Shown: piece after piece, positions 34,644 through 44,257 of the stretch | Position numbering within the stretch: position 1 is the stretch's first letter | How the letters are laid out: the number at the start of each line of letters is the position of its first letter | Assembly (NCBI RefSeq): GCF_012910715.1 | Contig: NZ_JABBHF010000016.1 | Coordinates: 1-64,000, forward strand | Reading direction: 5' to 3' | DNA: 64,000 nt | Source of the DNA: Flavivirga algicola | Lineage (GTDB): Bacteria > Bacteroidota > Bacteroidia > Flavobacteriales > Flavobacteriaceae | The notes under the pieces: model-generated | What the model was told of the DNA's origin: nothing | Databases searched by the model: none | Seen by the model: the letters and a program-made list of their open reading frames with translations, nothing else | Made by a program: the position numbers and the translations under genes

Positions 34644-35426
34644 ATGAATAAAATTAGTAGTTTGTTACAAAAAATAGAAAATGCTAAGAGCTTAGACTTT
34701 GGAATTATTTTTAGTGAGTCTATTGAGTTATTTAAAAAGACATGGCTTCAAGGGTTCTTATTGCAGTTGTTTACACTTATAATAATGATGCCTCTAATAA
34801 TTGTTCTATACCTTCCTTTAATAGGGATGGCAATTGCACAGCAAGAGAGCGGGTATTCAGATCCTGAGGCATTTGGCGGTTTTTTTGCTGGAATGTCTAT
34901 ATTATATGTATTATTCATCATTGTTGGGGTGTTTGTTTTGGGGGCAGTTTCCGTGGCTATAAATGCTGCTTTTTTTAGAATTATAAAGAAATTGGATCAT
35001 AATGAAGCCGTATCGACATCCGATTTTTTTTATTTTATAAAAGGGAAATATTTAAGTAAAATATTTGTGCTCATGTTGGCTTCTATAGGGATTGCTATAG
35101 TAGCAGCATTATTGTGTTACTTGCCTATATTTTATGTTATAGTACCCCTGTCTTATTTTTCATTGATATATGCATTTAACCCAGAACTTAGCGTGGGAGA
35201 GATTGTAAAAGTTAGTTTTAAACTGGGAAATAAAAAATGGCTAATTACTTTCGGTTTGGTTATAGTAGCTTCAATTTTATCGCAAATAGTTGGTTTTTTA
35301 TTATGCGGAATCGGACTATTATTTACAGCGGCTTTTGTATATCATCCTACATATTTAATATATAAACATGTTATAGGTTTCGATGAAATAGATGCTATAG
35401 ATGAAATAGGCCTGTTGTCAGAATAA
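34644..35426 (+). CDS. Polytopic membrane protein (tandem paralogue 2)
   Basis: A 260-residue protein with about six transmembrane helices, homologous to the preceding gene over its length: KIENAKSLDFGIIFSESIELFKKTWLQGF, YFSLIYAFNPELSVGEIVKVSFKLGNKKWLITFG and IYKHVIGFDEIDAIDEIG. It starts 12 bp after the first copy. The helix count and conserved GNKKWLITFG segment are alike, so the pair may form a heteromer. Function unknown. Confidence 0.7.
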   Translation: MNKISSLLQKIENAKSLDFGIIFSESIELFKKTWLQGFLLQLFTLIIMMPLIIVLYLPLIGMAIAQQESGYSDPEAFGGFFAGMSILYVLFIIVGVFVLGAVSVAINAAFFRIIKKLDHNEAVSTSDFFYFIKGKYLSKIFVLMLASIGIAIVAALLCYLPIFYVIVPLSYFSLIYAFNPELSVGEIVKVSFKLGNKKWLITFGLVIVASILSQIVGFLLCGIGLLFTAAFVYHPTYLIYKHVIGFDEIDAIDEIGLLSE

Positions 35427-35445
35427 ACATATTTTCTATATCGAG

Positions 35446-35481
35446 AACCTGCTTTTTAAATGTTAAAAAGCAGGTTTTTTT
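35446..35481 (+). terminator. Intrinsic terminator after the tandem membrane genes
   Basis: AACCTGCTTTTTAA pairs with TTAAAAAGCAGGTT, followed by seven T, 20 bp after the stop at 35426. Confidence 0.85.
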
Positions 35482-35536
35482 GTTTAAATAATTAACAGAT
35501 AATCCATAAAATGCGGCAGATAAACTTTTTTTGATA

Positions 35537-35544
35537 TACATTTG
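35537..35544 (+). promoter_or_regulatory. topA -7 element (TACATTTG)
   Basis: TACATTTG fits TAnnTTTG and lies 20 bp before the topA ATG at 35564, giving a short leader of about 13 nt. The -33 element is not clear. Confidence 0.5.
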
Positions 35545-35563
35545 TAGCTTCAAAAATTGAAGT

Positions 35564-38059
35564 ATGACGAAGAATTTAGTGATTGTAGAGTCACCAGCAA
35601 AGGCAAAAACCATTGAAAAATTTCTAGGAAAGGATTTTAAAGTAGAGTCTAGTTTCGGGCATATATCCGATTTACCTTCCAAGGAATTAGGAGTTGACGT
35701 TGATGGTGATTTTAAGCCGAAATATGAAGTTTCAAAGGATAAAAAAGCGGTCGTTAAAAAATTAAAGGATTTAGCTAAAAAAGCAGAATGGGTTTGGTTG
35801 GCAAGTGATGAAGACCGAGAAGGAGAAGCCATTGCATGGCACTTGGCAGAAACTTTAAAATTAGATAAAGAAAAAACCAAGCGTATTGTTTTTCATGAAA
35901 TAACAAAAGCAGCTATTCAAAAAGCAATTGAAAACCCTAGAGGCATTGATTACGATTTGGTAGATGCGCAACAGGCCCGTCGTGTATTGGATAGAATAGT
36001 AGGCTATGAGCTTTCTCCTGTACTTTGGAGAAAAGTAAAAGGCGGACTGTCTGCGGGTAGGGTTCAATCTGTTTCCGTGAGGCTAATTGTTGAAAAAGAA
36101 AGAGAAATAACAGGATTTACTCCTGTAGCGTCATATAGGGTCGATGCAGAGTTCTCAAATGAAGATGGACAAACCTTTAAAGCGAAACTTCCAAAGAATT
36201 TTTCAACTAAAGAAGAAGCGCAACAGTTCTTAGAAAAGAATAGTACGGCTAGTTTTAAGGTTTCTGATTTAGAAAAGAAACCAGCAAAAAAGTCACCAGC
36301 TGCACCATTTACAACATCTACATTACAGCAAGAAGCATCACGTAAATTATATTTTTCAGTAAGTAAAACCATGACCATGGCACAACGCCTATATGAGGCA
36401 GGTCTCATTACTTATATGAGAACAGATAGTGTTAACTTATCGGATGAGGCGAGACAAGGCGCGCAAGAGGAGATTGAAAAAGCCTATGGCGTAAAATATA
36501 GCAAGCCAAGAAACTATAAAGGAAAAGCCAAAGGTGCTCAAGAAGCGCATGAGGCTATTCGTCCGACAAATTTTTCAACACACTCTGTAGATATCGATAG
36601 AGATCAGGCACGTCTCTATGATTTAATCTGGAAACGCGCCATTGCTTCGCAAATGAGCGAGGCAGAATTAGAACGTACCAATGTGAAAGTTGGTGCCTCT
36701 ACGCATAACGAAACCTTTACAGCTAACGGTGAAGTTATTACGTTTGATGGCTTTTTAAAAGTGTATTTGGAGGGAACAGACGATGAAGATGTAGAGCAAG
36801 AAGGCATGCTTCCAGCTATGAAAACAAATGAAACACTTCTTAACAATTATATAACAGCTACAGAGCGTTATACACGTCCGCCTGCAAGATATACAGAAGC
36901 ATCGCTGGTTAAAAAACTAGAAGAATTGGGTATTGGACGTCCATCAACATATGCACCAACAATTTCAACTATACAAAATAGGAATTATGTGGAGAAAGGA
37001 ACTGTTGAAGGTGTTGAAAGAAGTTATACGCAGTTAAAGCTTCAAAATGGTACTGTAAATGATAAAAAATTAACAGAAAAGGTAGGTTCAGATAAAGGGA
37101 AGCTTGTACCAACAGATATTGGTATGATTGTAACCGACTTTTTGGTAAATCATTTTGAGACTATTTTAGATTATAATTTTACAGCTAAGGTTGAAGCAGA
37201 TTTTGATGAGATCGCTGAAGGTAATGAGGATTGGACCAAAATGATGAAATCATTTTATAAAAACTTCCACCCTAAAGTTGAAGACGTAAAAGAAAATGCC
37301 GAAAGAGAATCTGGGGAACGTATTTTAGGAACCGATCCAAAATCAGGAAAACAGGTGAGTGTGCGTTTAGGAAGGTTTGGGCCGATGGTACAAATTGGTA
37401 CAGTTGATGATGAAGAAAAGCCGCAATTTGCTAGTTTGGGTCCAGATCAACAATTAACAACCATTACTTATGAAGAAGCTATGGATTTATTTCAGCTTCC
37501 AAAAAGTTTAGGGACTTATGAAGATGAGGATGTTGTTGTGAATAATGGTCGATTTGGTCCTTATGTTAAATTTGGTAATGCTTTTGTTTCGTTGCCAAAG
37601 GGAGTTGACCCTTTAAGTGTAGAACTTGATGATGCCATAGTTCTGATTAAAGAAAAGCAAAAGGCAGACGCTCCTATATATACGTATAAAGATTTGCCCG
37701 TACAAAAAGGGAAAGGACGTTTTGGGCCATTTATTAAATGGAACAACATGTTTATTAACGTAAATAAAAAATATGATTGGGATAACTTATCAGATGAAGA
37801 TATAATTGAGTTAATTGAAACAAAAATTCAAAAAGAAATAGATAAGGTTGTCCATAATTGGGAAGAAGAAGGCATTCGAGTTGAAAAAGCGCGGTGGGGT
37901 AGGCATAATGTTCTAAAAGGAAAAATAAAAGTAGAACTTGCTAAAACAGTTGATGTTTCTGAAATGACCTTAGATGAAGCTAAAGCTATTATAGAAGCTA
38001 ATGCTCCTAAGAAAAAAGCGACTAGAAAGAAAAAAGCACCAGCAAAAAAGAAATCATAA
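35564..38059 (+). CDS. topA: DNA topoisomerase I (type IA)
   Basis: An 831-residue enzyme that relaxes negative supercoils. Toprim domain: IVESPAKAKTIEKFLG (6-21) and the DEDREGEAIAWH acidic motif. The active-site Tyr is in LITYMRTDSVNLS. The C-terminus lacks classical zinc fingers; instead it has repeated GRFGP units (GRFGPMVQIG, GRFGPYVKFG, GRFGPFIKW) and a basic tail KKKATRKKKAPAKKKS, the usual Bacteroidetes form. It has its own promoter and lies 21 bp before the arginase-fold gene, which is probably co-transcribed. Confidence 0.97.
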   Translation: MTKNLVIVESPAKAKTIEKFLGKDFKVESSFGHISDLPSKELGVDVDGDFKPKYEVSKDKKAVVKKLKDLAKKAEWVWLASDEDREGEAIAWHLAETLKLDKEKTKRIVFHEITKAAIQKAIENPRGIDYDLVDAQQARRVLDRIVGYELSPVLWRKVKGGLSAGRVQSVSVRLIVEKEREITGFTPVASYRVDAEFSNEDGQTFKAKLPKNFSTKEEAQQFLEKNSTASFKVSDLEKKPAKKSPAAPFTTSTLQQEASRKLYFSVSKTMTMAQRLYEAGLITYMRTDSVNLSDEARQGAQEEIEKAYGVKYSKPRNYKGKAKGAQEAHEAIRPTNFSTHSVDIDRDQARLYDLIWKRAIASQMSEAELERTNVKVGASTHNETFTANGEVITFDGFLKVYLEGTDDEDVEQEGMLPAMKTNETLLNNYITATERYTRPPARYTEASLVKKLEELGIGRPSTYAPTISTIQNRNYVEKGTVEGVERSYTQLKLQNGTVNDKKLTEKVGSDKGKLVPTDIGMIVTDFLVNHFETILDYNFTAKVEADFDEIAEGNEDWTKMMKSFYKNFHPKVEDVKENAERESGERILGTDPKSGKQVSVRLGRFGPMVQIGTVDDEEKPQFASLGPDQQLTTITYEEAMDLFQLPKSLGTYEDEDVVVNNGRFGPYVKFGNAFVSLPKGVDPLSVELDDAIVLIKEKQKADAPIYTYKDLPVQKGKGRFGPFIKWNNMFINVNKKYDWDNLSDEDIIELIETKIQKEIDKVVHNWEEEGIRVEKARWGRHNVLKGKIKVELAKTVDVSEMTLDEAKAIIEANAPKKKATRKKKAPAKKKS

Positions 38060-38080
38060 AAAATAGAAACATATCATCAA

Positions 38081-39247
38081 ATGAATTTTAATTTTTTATC
38101 TCCTGTTTCAGATTTGGTTTTAGCTCATAACGAGTTACTTTCTACACAGGCTTTAGGGAGAAAACTTAAAATTCACTCCGAACAAAATGGTATCCCAGAT
38201 TTGGATCATGTAAATATTGCCATTTTAGGTGTTTTAGAAAACAGAAATGATGTGAACTATATCGGAGAAGAATTTCGTTTGGATGAAATCAGAAAATCTT
38301 TATACGGTCTTTTCCCAGGAGCCTGGAATACTACCATTGCAGATTTAGGTGATATTAATAAAGGAGAAAGTGTAGAAGATACCTATTTTGCACTAAAAAC
38401 GGCTATAAGTATTTTAGTAAAAAAGAATATCATACCTATTATATTAGGGGGTACTCAAGATCTTACTTATGCAAACTATAGAGCTTACGATAATTTAACG
38501 CCTATGGTTAATATTGTAAACGTAGATAATAAGTTCGATTTAGGAGATTCAACAAAGCCTATAAAGAATAATAGCTTTGTGGGGAAGGTGATTCTGGATC
38601 AACCATATAACCTTTTTAATTATGCAACTATAGGGTATCAAACGTATTTCAATTCGCAGGAAGAGATCGATTTAATGGATAGCCTTTATTTTGAATCTTA
38701 TAGGCTCGGACAAGTATCTAACAATATTTCTATAGTTGAACCTGTACTAAGGGATGCTAACATAGTTAGTATAGACTTAACATCGGTAAAAGGTGCCGAG
38801 GTTAGTTTGAATCAGAAATATTCGCCTAACGGACTAGATGGAAAAGAAATTTGCGCTATTTCGCGTTATGCAGGTATTAGTAATAAGGTGTCCTCTTTTG
38901 GTATCTATGAGTATAAGCCATCTAAAGATGACGATATGACATCCACGTTAGTTTCTCAGATGATTTGGTATTTTATAGAAGGTGTTAATTATAGAGTGAA
39001 CGATGATGACTTTTCTGAAGATAGAAATTATCAAAAATTTATAACATTAGTAGACTCCCAAGAATTGATCTTTTATAAAAGTAATAAAACAGGCAGATGG
39101 TGGATTGAAATCCCTTTTTTAGCTGAGGTAAATAATAAATTGAAAAGACATACGTTATTACCATGCATGCACCAGGATTACTTAGACGCCTGTAATAATA
39201 AGTTGCCTGATCGTTGGTATAAAGCATTTCAAAAGAATTGTGTTTAG
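38081..39247 (+). CDS. Arginase-fold pseudoenzyme next to the gliding/T9SS genes
   Basis: A 388-residue protein of the arginase/formiminoglutamase fold. Relatives are annotated as formimidoylglutamase, but the metal site is broken. The GG-x-H motif is GGTQD (Gln126 for His), the DAHxD motif is DNKFD (Asp149, Lys151 for His, Asp153), and the SxDxDxxDP motif is SIDLTS (Asp232 kept, second Asp is Thr234). Three of six manganese ligands are lost, so the family reaction is unlikely. It lies between topA and gldK on the same strand. A structural or regulatory role is inferred. Confidence 0.85.
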   Translation: MNFNFLSPVSDLVLAHNELLSTQALGRKLKIHSEQNGIPDLDHVNIAILGVLENRNDVNYIGEEFRLDEIRKSLYGLFPGAWNTTIADLGDINKGESVEDTYFALKTAISILVKKNIIPIILGGTQDLTYANYRAYDNLTPMVNIVNVDNKFDLGDSTKPIKNNSFVGKVILDQPYNLFNYATIGYQTYFNSQEEIDLMDSLYFESYRLGQVSNNISIVEPVLRDANIVSIDLTSVKGAEVSLNQKYSPNGLDGKEICAISRYAGISNKVSSFGIYEYKPSKDDDMTSTLVSQMIWYFIEGVNYRVNDDDFSEDRNYQKFITLVDSQELIFYKSNKTGRWWIEIPFLAEVNNKLKRHTLLPCMHQDYLDACNNKLPDRWYKAFQKNCV

Positions 39248-39409
39248 TGTTGATAAAGGTCAAAACGTTTATTTCATCGGTAAAATGCCATTTTTTCACG
39301 ATGAAATGTATTTTTTTTATCGAAAAAGTTGTTTTTTAAAAAATATATAAATATGTTTACGCTCTCAAAAATGAAGCTTAAACTAATTAACCTCGAGTTT
39401 TCTATGGAT

Positions 39410-40777
39410 ATGAAGAAATTTATATTATTAATCGCAGTAATAACAATACTAGCTAGTTGTGGCTCTAAGGATAGAGGCGAACTAGTGGGTGTACAAGGAA
39501 AGAAATGGCACCCAGAAAAGCCTTACGGAATGCAACTGATTCCTGGAGGAGCGTTTATTATGGGTAAAGCAGATGACGATCTTGCTGGTGTACATGATGC
39601 ACCTGCAAAAACTGTTACAGTGAGAGCCTTTTATATGGACGAGACAGAAATAACAAATAGCGAATATCGCCAATTTGTTCAATGGGTAAGAGACTCAATC
39701 GTGAGAATGAAACTTGCTATATTAGCCGACGAGGTTGGTAAAGTACCAGACGATGGAGGTATTGGAGAATATGCCTTTAAAGATGCAGACACAGCTAATA
39801 TGTCTGTTTATGAGAAGTATATGTTCGAAAACTATACAGGTTTGGGACCAACAGGATATGAAGGGAGAAGAATTAACCACGATGTGGATTTAGTTTTTGA
39901 TACAGCAGAATATCCAGATGAGTACTATACCGAAGTTATGGATACCATGTATCTGCCTATAGAAGAATCATATAATGGACAACGTACTTGGGATGTGAAG
40001 AAATTTAAGTTCCAATACAGTTATATGGACATTCAGGAAGCAGCTAGAAATAGAGGTGTTAAACGTAAAGATGTTCTTTTAAAAGAAGAAATTGAAGTAT
40101 ATCCAGATACAACGGTTTGGATTAGAGATTTCGCTTATTCTTACAATGAGCCTATGCATAATGACTACTTTTGGCATGACGCTTACAGCGATTATCCAGT
40201 AGTGGGGGTTACCTGGATGCAAGCAAAAGCTTTTTGTGAGTGGAGAACTATTAATAAAAATTCTTACCAAAAAGGTAAAAAAGGTGCTTCTATGGTCAAT
40301 AGGTTCAGATTACCATCTGAAGCAGAGTGGGAGTATGCAGCAAGAGGAGGCCTTCAAGCAGCAACGTACCCATGGGGAGGCCCTTATACTAAGAGTGATA
40401 GAGGTTGCTTTATGGCAAACTTTAAACCAGTAAGAGGTGATTATGCTGCAGATCAAGCATTATACACTGTAGAAGCAAAGTCTTACGAGCCTAACGATTA
40501 TAATTTATACAACATGGCAGGTAATGTGTCAGAATGGGTAAATGCATCTTATGATCCTTCATCTTATGCATATACATCAACAATAAACCCTAGTGTAAAT
40601 GATAGAGATAATAAGCGTAAAATAGTAAGAGGCGGTTCATGGAAAGATGTCGCGTACTTTTTACAAGTAAGCTCTAGAGATTATGAATATGCAGATTCAG
40701 CAAGAAGTTATATAGGATTCAGAACAGTACAAGATTACATGGGGACAAAAGTAACAAAGAATTCTAATAAGAAATAG
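39410..40777 (+). CDS. gldK: Gliding motility / T9SS lipoprotein GldK
   Basis: A 455-residue lipoprotein starting MKKFILLIAVITILASC (Cys at 17). I start at 39410; an upstream ATG at 39329 would bury the signal peptide. The body is a formylglycine-generating-enzyme-like fold (GAFIMGKADDD, FYMDETEITNSEYRQF, RLPSEAEWEYAARGG, NMAGNVSEWV, RGGSWKD) that in this family is structural, not catalytic. GldK and GldN form the periplasmic ring of the type IX secretion system at the outer membrane. First of four gld genes in the order K-L-M-N. Confidence 0.97.
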   Translation: MKKFILLIAVITILASCGSKDRGELVGVQGKKWHPEKPYGMQLIPGGAFIMGKADDDLAGVHDAPAKTVTVRAFYMDETEITNSEYRQFVQWVRDSIVRMKLAILADEVGKVPDDGGIGEYAFKDADTANMSVYEKYMFENYTGLGPTGYEGRRINHDVDLVFDTAEYPDEYYTEVMDTMYLPIEESYNGQRTWDVKKFKFQYSYMDIQEAARNRGVKRKDVLLKEEIEVYPDTTVWIRDFAYSYNEPMHNDYFWHDAYSDYPVVGVTWMQAKAFCEWRTINKNSYQKGKKGASMVNRFRLPSEAEWEYAARGGLQAATYPWGGPYTKSDRGCFMANFKPVRGDYAADQALYTVEAKSYEPNDYNLYNMAGNVSEWVNASYDPSSYAYTSTINPSVNDRDNKRKIVRGGSWKDVAYFLQVSSRDYEYADSARSYIGFRTVQDYMGTKVTKNSNKK

Positions 40778-40857
40778 AAATAGTAATCAAGTCAATAACA
40801 CATAAACTATTAATTAACCTACTTAAGTATCTTACTTAAAATTAAAAACCGAAAATT

Positions 40858-41493
40858 ATGGCAAAGTCAAAAGCAAGTAAAAAATTCATGAATATGGCTT
40901 ATGGATTAGGAGCAGCAATTGTAATCGTTGGAGCTCTATTCAAGATTATTCATTTTGAAATAGGACCACTAACAGGTAACGTTATGTTAACTATTGGTCT
41001 AGTAACAGAAGCAATTATTTTTGCACTATCTGCATTCGAACCAGTTGATGAAGAATTAGATTGGTCGTTAGTATATCCAGAATTAGCAGGGGGACAAACT
41101 GGAAGTAAAGAAAAAGAAAGCCCACAAGGCATGTTAGCGAATAAATTAGATGAGTTATTAAAAGACGCTAAAATAGATGGCGAATTAATGGCAAGTTTAG
41201 GAGAAAGCATAAGAAATTTTGAAGGTGCAGCGAGAAATATGGGGTCTACAGTAGATTCTGTTGAGGCCACTAAGAAATATGGTGAAGAATTATCATTAGC
41301 AGCAGCACAAATGGAATCATTAAATAGCTTGTATAAAGTACAATTAGAAAGTATTAATAAACAAGCGTCTATTAATGAGGAGTCTGTAGAGAACGCAGCT
41401 AAATTAAAAGAACAAATGCAATCATTAGCATCAAACTTATCTTCATTAAACGGTGTTTACGGCGGTATGCTGTCTGCTATGCATAAAGACTAA
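40858..41493 (+). CDS. gldL: T9SS inner-membrane motor subunit GldL
   Basis: A 211-residue protein with two transmembrane helices near the N-terminus (about 12-33 and 38-60). The second includes LTGNVMLTIGLVTEAIIFALSAFEP with the conserved Glu, the proposed proton-path residue of the GldLM motor. The C-terminal part is a long cytoplasmic helical region with coiled-coil character (EQMQSLASNLSSLNGVYGGML). GldL pairs with GldM to turn proton flow into rotation that powers secretion and gliding. Full length, 46 bp before gldM. Confidence 0.97.
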   Translation: MAKSKASKKFMNMAYGLGAAIVIVGALFKIIHFEIGPLTGNVMLTIGLVTEAIIFALSAFEPVDEELDWSLVYPELAGGQTGSKEKESPQGMLANKLDELLKDAKIDGELMASLGESIRNFEGAARNMGSTVDSVEATKKYGEELSLAAAQMESLNSLYKVQLESINKQASINEESVENAAKLKEQMQSLASNLSSLNGVYGGMLSAMHKD

Positions 41494-41538
41494 TTAGGGG
41501 TTAATCCCATTATTATTAACCAAAAACCTAATTAGAAC

Positions 41539-43098
41539 ATGGCTTCAGGAAAATTATCACCAAGACAGAAAATGATTAATCTGATGTATTTAATATTTAT
41601 TGCGATGCTCGCTTTAAATATGTCGAAAGAAGTACTTTCAGCATTCGGATTAATGAACGAGAGACTCGTAGACTCTAATAAATCAGCTAAAGAGCGTAAC
41701 CATAGTTTCGTTGAAAACTTAAAGCTTAAAGCAGAAGAACAACCAGAAAAGTATGAGCCTTTAAAAGCTAAAGGAGAAGCATTAGACAAGCTGGCAACCG
41801 ATTTTGATTCGTATCTTGAAGAATTGAAAGGTAAAATGACAGCAACAGTTGATGATCCTACAGATTACGAAATTATGGACAAAGGGGATTACCTAGACCA
41901 AAATTTCTTTAAGGGAGATAAACTTAAACCAGCTGGTGAAGAGTTTTTAAACCAAATTAACACGTTTAGAGAAGGTGTTATCAATTTGCTTAAAGACGAA
42001 AAAGGTATGGAAGAGATCCTTAAAGATGTTAAGGACAAGTTTAATACAGATGCTGTTAAAAGAGGAGCAGGTACTGTAGATTGGTTAGATCATAACTATA
42101 AAGGTTTTCCTTTGGTTGCTTCTTTAACTAAAATGACACAACTTCAGGCAGATATTAAAACAACAGAATCTGAAGTATTGTCTAATATGTTACAAGGGAC
42201 ACTTGCTGGAGAAGTATCTATGACTAACTATACTACTTTAATGGAAACATCAAAATCTGCTTACTTTAATGGTGAGAAATTTGATGGACAAATCGTATTA
42301 GGTCGTAAAGATGCTTCTACAAAACCAACCCGAGTAGAATTAACTTTAGATGGTAGACCACTTAAAGAAGATCAATACGTTATAGAAGAAGGAAAAGTAA
42401 AGTTGAAAATAGGAACAGGTGGCGTAGGTGAACACAAAATTGAAGGGAAATTAATTTTTGCTCAAGATGGAGAAGAAATTGAAGTACCAGTAAAGTCATC
42501 ATTTGCTACGGTTTCAAAACCAAATTCAGCAACCATCTCAGCAGATAAAATGAATGTTGTATATCGAGGTGTTAAAAACCCTATGACTATTTCGTTTGCT
42601 GGTATTCCAGATAATAAAGTATCTGCGAGTGCTCAAGGTTTATCAAGAGCTGGAGGTAGTAAATATGTCATGGATGCTACCAGAATTAAAGGTAGAGAAG
42701 TAACTATCAATGTAAGTGGTACTTTGCCAGGTGGACAAAAAGTAAGTGATAGAGCTAGTTTCCGAATTAAAGACTTGCCAAAGCCAACAGGAACGGTAAG
42801 AGGAGAAGACGGTGCTATAAAAATGCAACGAAACGCTCTTGGAATATCTACTATTGGTGCAAAGTTTGATGATTTCGATTTTGAATTACCATTACGAGTA
42901 ACTGGATTTAAATTTAAAGTTCCAGGACAACCAACAATAACTGTTAGAGGTAACAAGTTAGATAGTAGAGCTAAAGGTGCATTGCGTAAAGCAAAGCGTG
43001 GATCTGGAGTTCAAATATTTGATATTGAAGCTAAGGCCAAAGGTGTTAGCGTGATACTTAAAAAAGTATCTCCAGTTTTTGTTGAGATAACAAATTAG
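41539..43098 (+). CDS. gldM: T9SS motor subunit GldM
   Basis: A 519-residue protein: one N-terminal membrane helix (about 13-32, MINLMYLIFIAMLALNMSKEVL) that packs with GldL, then a long periplasmic part of four domains, D1 helical and D2-D4 immunoglobulin-like. Signatures such as KLSPRQKMINLMYLIFIAML and VVYRGVKNPMTISFAGIPDNKV are conserved in GldM/PorM. The periplasmic tip reaches the GldK-GldN ring and transmits torque. The C-terminus ends KKVSPVFVEITN. A hairpin ATTAGGGTTAGCC/GGCTAATCCTAAT follows the stop (43109-43138). Confidence 0.98.
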   Translation: MASGKLSPRQKMINLMYLIFIAMLALNMSKEVLSAFGLMNERLVDSNKSAKERNHSFVENLKLKAEEQPEKYEPLKAKGEALDKLATDFDSYLEELKGKMTATVDDPTDYEIMDKGDYLDQNFFKGDKLKPAGEEFLNQINTFREGVINLLKDEKGMEEILKDVKDKFNTDAVKRGAGTVDWLDHNYKGFPLVASLTKMTQLQADIKTTESEVLSNMLQGTLAGEVSMTNYTTLMETSKSAYFNGEKFDGQIVLGRKDASTKPTRVELTLDGRPLKEDQYVIEEGKVKLKIGTGGVGEHKIEGKLIFAQDGEEIEVPVKSSFATVSKPNSATISADKMNVVYRGVKNPMTISFAGIPDNKVSASAQGLSRAGGSKYVMDATRIKGREVTINVSGTLPGGQKVSDRASFRIKDLPKPTGTVRGEDGAIKMQRNALGISTIGAKFDDFDFELPLRVTGFKFKVPGQPTITVRGNKLDSRAKGALRKAKRGSGVQIFDIEAKAKGVSVILKKVSPVFVEITN

Positions 43099-43270
43099 AA
43101 ATATTATTATTAGGGTTAGCCATATGGCTAATCCTAATAAATTAAAATGTATAAATAAGATGAAATATCTTATAAAAAGTTAGAAAACTAGCTGTTTTGT
43201 AGATATTGCAGGCTTGTACTGAACGCGGTCGAAGTTTTGGCCAAAGAGAAGAAACAATAAATATAAGCAC

Positions 43271-44161
43271 ATGAAATTAAAAAGTTTTTTATTAACCGTT
43301 ACGACTGTTTTTACAGTGTCGGGTATATTTGCTCAAGCAAATATATTAAACGCTAAGAGCCCTGAGGAAATTGGTGTAAGAACAGAAGAGCAAAAAGAGG
43401 TTGACAATGACAAGCCTTTAGAGTATGGTTATGTAGATGATAGAGATATTCTGTTTTCTAAAATGACATGGGAAAAAATCATTCTTGATGAACGTGCAAA
43501 CTTTCCACTGTACTATCCTACAGATACTAACAATATTGGTACTGATAGACGATCATTATATCATGTACTTATGAAGAATATTGAAAATGGGAAAATAAAA
43601 AACATTTATGATGATTCTTATTTCACAGCTAAGCGAACTTTAAAAGATATTGAAGCCGCCTTAGTTAGAATTGATACTACAGAGCTGGGTATTGAGCAAA
43701 TAAATGCTGGAGAAGAACTGTCTCCTGAATATATTAATAGAAGAGACATCACGGCTGCAGATATTAAAGAATATCATATTAAAGGTCTTTGGTATTTTGA
43801 TAAACGTCAGTCTGAAATGAAATACAGGTTGTTAGGTATCGCTCCAGTAGCTCCAGATGTTAATTTTATTGATGAGCCAGAACCAGATTTAGTACCTCTG
43901 TTTTGGGTATTCTTCCCAGATGCTAGAGAAGTATTGCATGAAGCAAAATCATTCAACAATCAGAATAGCTCGATTCCTTTTTCTTTCGATCATATTTTAA
44001 ACGCCAGACGTTTTCATGGTTACATTTATAAAGAAGAAAATGTACAAGAAGATAGAAAAATTTCTGAGTATGTATCCCAAAATGCTTTAATGCAGTTATT
44101 GGAATCTGAAAGAATTAAAGATAGAATAAGAGATTTCGAATTGGATATGTGGACTTATTAA
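43271..44161 (+). CDS. gldN: T9SS periplasmic ring protein GldN
   Basis: A 296-residue secreted protein: signal peptide (1-21, FAQA), then a conserved body with NFPLYYPTDTNNIGTDRRSLYHVLMKNI, LWYFDKRQSEMKYRLLGIAPVAPDV and LVPLFWVFFPDAREVLHEAKSFN. It partners GldK in the outer-membrane-associated ring. It is separated from gldM by 172 bp holding a hairpin and a 'CGGTCGAAG' repeat fragment, so it may be partly independent. A terminator follows at 44187. Confidence 0.96.
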   Translation: MKLKSFLLTVTTVFTVSGIFAQANILNAKSPEEIGVRTEEQKEVDNDKPLEYGYVDDRDILFSKMTWEKIILDERANFPLYYPTDTNNIGTDRRSLYHVLMKNIENGKIKNIYDDSYFTAKRTLKDIEAALVRIDTTELGIEQINAGEELSPEYINRRDITAADIKEYHIKGLWYFDKRQSEMKYRLLGIAPVAPDVNFIDEPEPDLVPLFWVFFPDAREVLHEAKSFNNQNSSIPFSFDHILNARRFHGYIYKEENVQEDRKISEYVSQNALMQLLESERIKDRIRDFELDMWTY

Positions 44162-44186
44162 TCTGCAGTTTCAATTAAAATATACA

Positions 44187-44217
44187 AAGCGCTCACTTTT
44201 TAAGTGGGCGTTTTTTG
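44187..44217 (+). terminator. Intrinsic terminator after gldN
   Basis: CGCTCACTT pairs with AAGTGGGCG, followed by six T, 26 bp after the gldN stop. Confidence 0.85.
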
Positions 44218-44257
44218 TTGTATAGGAATCCTTTTTTCTAAGTATCTTCGCAGCATC

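Noticed and set aside
38081-39247. Active formimidoylglutamase or arginase
   Set aside because: Three of the six metal ligands are replaced, so the enzyme name should not be used.
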